Source of the DNA: Onchocerca volvulus
Lineage: Eukaryota; Nematoda; Chromadorea; Rhabditida; Onchocercidae
Assembly (NCBI GenBank): GCA_000499405.2
Contig: HG738138.1
Location: forward strand, 6,694,888 to 6,758,887
Direction of reading: 5' to 3'
DNA length: 64,000 bases
How positions within the stretch are numbered: position 1 is the first letter of the stretch; the number at the start of each line of letters is the position of its first letter. The notes below the pieces were generated by a model. It saw only the letters and a list, made by a program, of their open reading frames with translations. It was not told the origin of the DNA and did not search any database. The position numbers and the translations under genes were made by a program. Below are positions 58,059-64,000 of the stretch, piece after piece.

Positions 58059-59870
58059 TGTGGACCGGAGAAGCTAAGTGAAGACAGCAAAACTAGACGA
58101 AAATAAAACGTCTGCTATGCGATCAAAAACAGTTCTCCCAACACTCACCGACAAGAGCGTAACTCCCTATTCCCTGAATATGCCGTCCTTAAATGCACTT
58201 TTACTCAAAAAGTGCTGTCCTGAAAATACACGCTATTTGGGAAGTGATTCATTATTATCAGGAGAATCCCCGCACCACAAAGACTATCGCCGGATGCTCC
58301 CACACCACCATCCTACGCCATCCCACTTATCCAAATAGTATAACCACCCCCAAAATTCCGGCGCAACAATACACTCCCACACAGTTATTTCATATTGTGC
58401 CTGCAAAAAACTGCAAAATTCTCACTGCGATGAGTCTGCTGCAGCCATATATTCAGGCACGAATGAGGGCGTGAACTGACACGTGTGACACGTGGAAGAT
58501 GGGCGAATGTACACCTAACAATGTGACAGTGACGCAGCGAAAACAAGTTTTCAGAGAGTACTTCACCTGCAATTTTTTATGTGACGCTAGCATTGCTTTG
58601 AAATAAACGACTCAATGAGCATTTCGTCGTAGAAGAACGTTTGTTGATGAAAACGACGTGGATTCACAGCATACTTTTTATAGCAGAATCCTAATTAAAA
58701 AGACATTACCTCTGCCTGATCTAGCTTGAAATTTATGTTCTGTTCTCCAACGTTGCTTGTTTGAATCGGAAAGAATGTTCAGGTGGAATTTTGTAAAGGA
58801 TGGGATCAGGAAATGACTCACATCAAATATCACATTAAATTTTTGTCTGGGAAATCAAGCTAAAGACTTACTCCATGAATGGCAGCACTAGCCGACAAAA
58901 GCTAGGTGATTTGTGTAATTATTGATTTGGTCAGAGGATGAATTCAGTGAGATGAATCAACAAAGGGTATCATCTCTCAAAACTCAGTGTTGTCTGTCTT
59001 GCATTTGTAGTTTCACAGTACGGAAGTGTGAATGAAAATTCAATGCAGTCTCAATCATTCAATGTATTCAAGCGAGACAGTGACATACAAATCCGTCTAC
59101 TGTGGAAGCAGATGGAGCGGTTAGTTACCCAACACAGCCCTGATATAAGTTTACTCGAAAGGAATTTTCGAATTAGATTTTAATCCCTGTTACTGCTATC
59201 GAAGTCTTTATTTTCAAACATCAAATCAGCCATACAGTCAGCTATGCTTCTTCCATTTTCATCATTCTATTTCTAATTGCCACTGTAGAAGCTTTACCAC
59301 TTTAATTTTGTACTAATAGATTTCATTCTCATCATCTCACATACTGGCGATATTTATTCTCTGATTTTGGGATTTTCAAGAAGACATCGAAGTGAGCACT
59401 CCCGTGAGGACTACTTCGAAATAATTTTCCACTTCAAGTATATGTTCTATTGGTGTATTCAGATTTTCTCTACCTAGCTGGATCTTTAATCTCTCTCCTG
59501 ACATTACATAAAGTGACCCTTATTCTACTGGTTGAAGTTGTTAATACATGGAAATACTAGCAGAAACGTTGAAACAACGTATGTGATTTATTCTGTGTGT
59601 GATGGATGTGCTGCAAAAGCTACATTGATGTACTGGATTCTCGACTATCAACTGCTGGTTCTATACATTAAATCTGACTTCAGAAATGATTTTATTTATC
59701 CCATTCCCTTTAGATACTCATTTTTACAACAATAACAACAAACAGTTACGATATTAATCGTTCATAAATGCCGCAACACTGTAAAGTTCTTCAGATGTTT
59801 CTATCATTTTCTTTGCAAATATCTATATTTTCAGTCGATATATATTCACCACCGGATTAGAGTACTTTTC
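58059..59870. other. Sec61 alpha upstream region and HHAT-like 3' flank
   Basis: The right part carries the 3' flank of the HHAT-like gene and the left part the Sec61 alpha promoter. Overlapping plus-strand open frames at 58078-58474 share no known domain and lie where a promoter is expected. No RNA gene was recognised. Confidence 0.45.
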
Positions 59871-62800
59871 TTAATGTACTTTTCGTTTGACTTTATCTTC
59901 CGAAACTCCTTTGGTGGCAAAGTATTTTTCGAGCTCAAGACAAACATTGTTAAAGCAATATCCAAGTAATAGGATATGCACAGCTACCGCATAATAAGTG
60001 AATGGTCTGAAATCAATTTCTAGAATGTATTTTAGATTATCGTGAATTAAAATCCTCTTTGCTTGCATAGCTGCAAATTCTTGCTATTCTTTATTGTTAA
60101 TCAAGAAAAGTTTAGGATTCGGGATGATGTTCAGCAACAGCTGCTGGAAAAATATTTGGTTCTGCTAGGAATTCGGAAGACTTGTAAAAAAGCAAATTTT
60201 GTTATGTCTATTTGGAAAAAACACTGAAACACTACCTGTCGGGTAAACTTATGGTAAGTCGTAAAAGTCTACCAATTACACTCACAAGCAAGCGTTTAAA
60301 AATAATAATTCCGATTTCGTTTCGACTGAGAAAGAAAAATACACCAAAGACTCCTGGAATAAAATTTTTTACACTATTGTCGAAGCACACCTGATGATCA
60401 CCAATTTGGCCACTGACAAATTTATTTAATTTCCGGCTTACGCTGCGTCAAATCTATACGTACGGGTTGTCTGTGTCTATTCCTGCTTTAATTTTTAAAC
60501 TGCAATTCTACTCCAGTTTTACGTAACAGATATCATTATGTGAAAGATACTACTCGGTGGCAGCCAGTTTTTGTTCAAATTGTTGGCAAGTTAATTCTTT
60601 TTAAGTTGTTCCCCAATTCTAAATTGCTGAGTAGTATTTAACCCTATTTTTTGTTAGAAGCAATTAGAATGATATCATTGAATGCAGAAAGGAAATTTTA
60701 CCGCACGCAGCAGTAGCTATCATTGAAGTTGCAATAAGTCGTCGTTCTCCTTTTGGCCCCAAAAAGTTTCGGATCTTATTGTAGAAAGTAGTTTTGGATA
60801 TTGCTGCTCCAACCCATTCCATGCATATTTCAATAGTATTAAGTAAAATCCAGTAAAAATAATTCGAAGAAGTCCCGTGCCACGCAAATACAAAGAGAAA
60901 TACAGTTAGTAATGCTGCGAGACGACGTAATGAAAAGTATTTGCTGCTTGGATCACCTGATACTGGTATATATACCTGGAAAACAAAGCTTATTCGAAAG
61001 AAGTAGAACTGTGTCCACCAAGAACAGGATTGCCTTAACCAAAATTGGACATGAATCTTCCCTCTAATGGCTATGAAACGCTGAAATTAGATCAGAGCAC
61101 CTGTCTTTTGAGGAATTCATAAAGGCCTCTGTCGAAATTGCGCCACATTTGTGAATAATTGCTGATACGGGATATACAAGCGGGTCCTGCTGGAGGTTTC
61201 ATACCATCAGCAGAAGCAAACCAAGATGGAATTCCGAATAACAACAAGTACTTCATGTAAAACAATTTGCCATTTACATATGCTACACTCGCTACTATAA
61301 TATAACGACTGTAATTAATTAATTGTAGTTATAATTTGTAATTATGTTCATAATCACAATAACATAATAACGATTATTACAATAATAACAACAGCAATGA
61401 TCACGATGATAATGAAATAGTCGTAATAGCAATAATTAATAATGGTAATAATTATAAATAATAGCATTTTCAATATTAATTTGTAAATATGCTTGTCCTT
61501 CATGTTCTTACTACGTGGTCAGTTACTAGCATCCAATCAAATTAGTTAATAAGGGGTACAAAGCAAAGGTAATAAAAGATAAATCTCTGATTGTTAATCA
61601 ACAAATGTAAAATTGAGTTGTACGTGAAACTTACATTCATATTCATGGAGAGTATTGAATAAAGCTGGATTGGTGACAAAAAGTGCATGAACATGGATGA
61701 CATGCAATATTACTTCGAATAGTATAAACCAGGCTATAATTCGTACTAAGCGTAGCAGCAAAGCTCTGAAAAGATTGCAACTTTATCTTTTACTTTACCT
61801 ATATTAAACTATATGTCACTATCTTCAAAAAGATCAGAGAGTGAAAAACATCACGCGGTTCGAGAAGAATGTAACAAACAAATTTCTTTTTTCTGACATG
61901 TAATTAAATTATGCTGTATTCTAGTTTAAAAAATATATCAAAGCATGAAAAATGACTAAATATCGGATTTGCATGTATTAGACGCTAATTTCTCTTGCAA
62001 GGATTCTAAAATTCATGAATCTTTCTATTCAGAATGGCCGAATAAGTTCGTGTCTCATATTAAAATAAGATCTGTTAGGGACACCTATACTTTCGAAATT
62101 CTGGCATCCTTTCATTGTATTTGAAAGTTATGTATTTAAAAAAGTTTTTTTTCCATAATAACGAATAAAAGAGTAGCAAATAATGGCATGAATACTAGCA
62201 GATATTGTTTCAAATCTTTCGAGTCAGATGAAGCGGTCATTGTCATTAAAAAGTATATAGCAACTTCTCAACCAATGATTTTCAAAATGCTATCTGTACT
62301 ACTTTCAAATGCACTGTAGTCTTTGTAATCTTTTGGGGCTAGAAAATCGTTTAAAGCCCTTTTTTGTTAAACAATTATGATAAAAACGGTCTGTCTTCAA
62401 TCAGTATCGGTGGATGAGTAAAAGTGTACATTCATCCAAGTTGGAAAACATGCATTTAGAAGTTATGCTGAATTTTCCTTTCTTTTTTTTTTTAAATTAA
62501 CATTCGTTGATTTTTCCTTGTTATCGCTCCCTACTCCTATTATAATTAAACTGTATGTTATTTACAAAAACTGAGCCTTTGTGATTCAAATTGTTTTCCA
62601 ATAACCCATTACCGTGACGATACTTTCTTTGTCAAAAGCTTTTTTTCTAATCTTCTGAAAACATTGCCAACGTTACTGAAATGTAAATCTTTTTGATTTA
62701 TACACGCAAAATGATGTAAAATTTGTGAGTCGTTAATTTTTTAACTGTTGTTTACGGTGTAAAAATCACTGATTGTTTAAACAGTTCGAGAATTTGGCAT

Positions 62801-63891
62801 AGGTTAGTTACTAGCTGAAAGTTACAATTTTCTCAAATTAGCTAAGCTTTACTTCTTTTTTGGATTGAAAATCTTTCTTCCATATAGTTGTTTACTTAAC
62901 TGCCGAGAAAAAATGGATTTAGAGAAAAAATTGATAATAACCTGTAATTTATGCATTTCGAGCGACCGTTTTCAATCTCCGCCATTTCGACATCAAAATC
63001 ATTGAATAAAACAATTAGTGTAATTGAGTACGGCGGGTAAAATATGTATTGAGTATAACGAATAAATAAGGATGAACTGAAGCTTATACCCTTCGTTCGT
63101 GATAAATAAATGCAAAAATTAAGAATCTGTAAAATAAACACGTCATTTAAAGAATAAACATCTTTAAATTTCTAAAAAGGCTCCCAAAAGTTTAAGACAG
63201 ATGAAGACAATAATTTAAATAATAAATAGGCAAAAACGCTAACCTTTATAGCGCTATAAAGATAATAATTAAACTCTCTGAAATAGACATCTTCTGTTCT
63301 ACTGAAATAAGCGATTGAATTGATTTTGACTATGAATATTATAACGACAAGCCAAGAAAACAATTCATTGCGCCAATAGTTTGTTAAAATACCAATTACG
63401 ACGGCTAGCATGAACACAGTTATAACGCAAGTGACACTGAAATTCATTTCTTTTTTACAATATTTAACTAAATAGGAATCCAAACATAATTTTCGTCACT
63501 AAGTTCTCACTATATTTTCGATGTGAATTCGAAAAATGATCTCGCAAATTTAAAACTGGAAAATTTTAAAAAAGTTTTTTTAGTCGACTGTCTAACCTTG
63601 TGAAGAAGATCTCTGCAAAAATCCAAAAAATCAACAACAAATACTGCGATAACTGTTTTGGTAGGAGAACTGGACAAATTTTGAACAGCACTGCAACAAA
63701 CATTAAATTGATGCAGTTTTGACAACTTCCATTGAATGGTATATAAACAAAAAAGAAAGATTAGAAGTGTGTTGTTGAGACAGGCTCGATTACCCATGTG
63801 TAAAATATTTATAATCAGTATTCGGCCTAACGATCTGCTATAATAAGTCCATTCAAAATCGGCAATATCTTTTTTATAACCACTTATATAT
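59871..63891 (-). CDS. Hedgehog-acyltransferase-like MBOAT enzyme, 5' partial
   Basis: Exons 63794-63891, 63597-63690, 63244-63436, 62942-63126, 61635-61765, 61101-61294, 60702-60975, about 60273-60353 and about 59871-60019 give about 466 residues. Human HHAT has 493, so roughly the first 30 residues lie beyond the right edge; a GTATGAGG donor sits at the last bases of the window. Matches in order: KKDIADFEW, HVIHVHALF, FYMKYLLLFGIPSWF, DGMKPPAGPACI, MWRNFDRGLYEFLKR, VYIPVSGDPSS and FAWHG, whose His is the MBOAT catalytic residue. The protein is polytopic. Family members sit in the ER and attach palmitate to the N-terminus of secreted Hedgehog-type proteins; nematode substrates would be Hedgehog-related proteins or unknown. 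The last junction is uncertain: an alternative donor at 60285 and acceptor at 60007 are out of phase with each other. Confidence 0.85.
61310..61485. repeat. Low-complexity AAT/ATA-rich tract in an HHAT-like intron
   Basis: Degenerate AATAATAAC and ATAATTAAT trinucleotide-like sequence fills most of the intron between exons 61635-61765 and 61101-61294. Confidence 0.55.
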
Positions 63892-64000
63892 CTGAAATTA
63901 TGCGTCATTGAAATGAATAATGAAATCTATGTTGCTTCTGGATTTTAAAGATTTATAACGGTTGATATGAATAACTTTGACTTCCTCATACAAGTTTTTT

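Noticed and set aside
58078..58474. Two overlapping plus-strand open frames of 86 and 93 codons
   Set aside because: They lie directly upstream of the Sec61 alpha start in expected promoter DNA and show no recognisable domain or splice context.
63510..63908. A single 132-codon minus-strand exon
   Set aside because: HHAT alignment shows two exons (63794-63891 and 63597-63690) with an in-phase intron. The continuous frame reads through that intron and leaves the wrong phase for the next exon.

Overview
The window is AT-rich nuclear DNA of a nematode, most likely a filarial species. The genes are split by many short introns with nematode-like TTTCAG or TTTTAG acceptors. The encoded proteins are ordinary animal proteins. 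One intergenic stretch also holds a decayed piece of bacterial DNA gyrase subunit A, as expected for a filaria that has taken up DNA from its Wolbachia endosymbiont. The species cannot be named from the sequence alone.

Layout from left to right. (1) 72-5659, minus: an epsin-like clathrin adaptor of the CLINT1/epsinR type, 11 exons, running off the left edge. (2) 5.7-13.1 kb: mostly noncoding, with a GC-rich hairpin, a pyrimidine-rich tract, short direct repeats and one decayed-looking secreted-protein frame. (3) 13092-15542, plus: a seven-exon arrestin-domain protein. (4) 15.5-23.5 kb: no recognised gene, but a 68-nt near-perfect hairpin at 19821-19888 and an unidentified open stretch at 17.6-18.1 kb. 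(5) 23524-47525, minus: a complete laminin alpha chain of the Drosophila LanA / vertebrate alpha-5 / C. elegans EPI-1 type. I could phase 66 exons into one 3,668-residue protein. (6) 47.5-54.1 kb: intergenic, with the gyrA fragment near 52.4-52.7 kb. (7) 54068-58058, minus: complete Sec61 alpha, 9 exons, 473 residues. (8) 59871-63891 and beyond, minus: a Hedgehog-acyltransferase-like MBOAT enzyme lacking only its N-terminus.

The genes do not form a functional cluster. Several act along the secretory and membrane system: Sec61 alpha for translocation into the ER, HHAT-like for lipidation in the ER lumen, CLINT1-like for TGN/endosome clathrin coats, arrestin-like for membrane-receptor traffic, and laminin alpha as a secreted basement-membrane product. 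Splice sites were read by eye and joined by reading phase and family similarity. Individual exon edges may be off by a few bases, and no transcript data were available.
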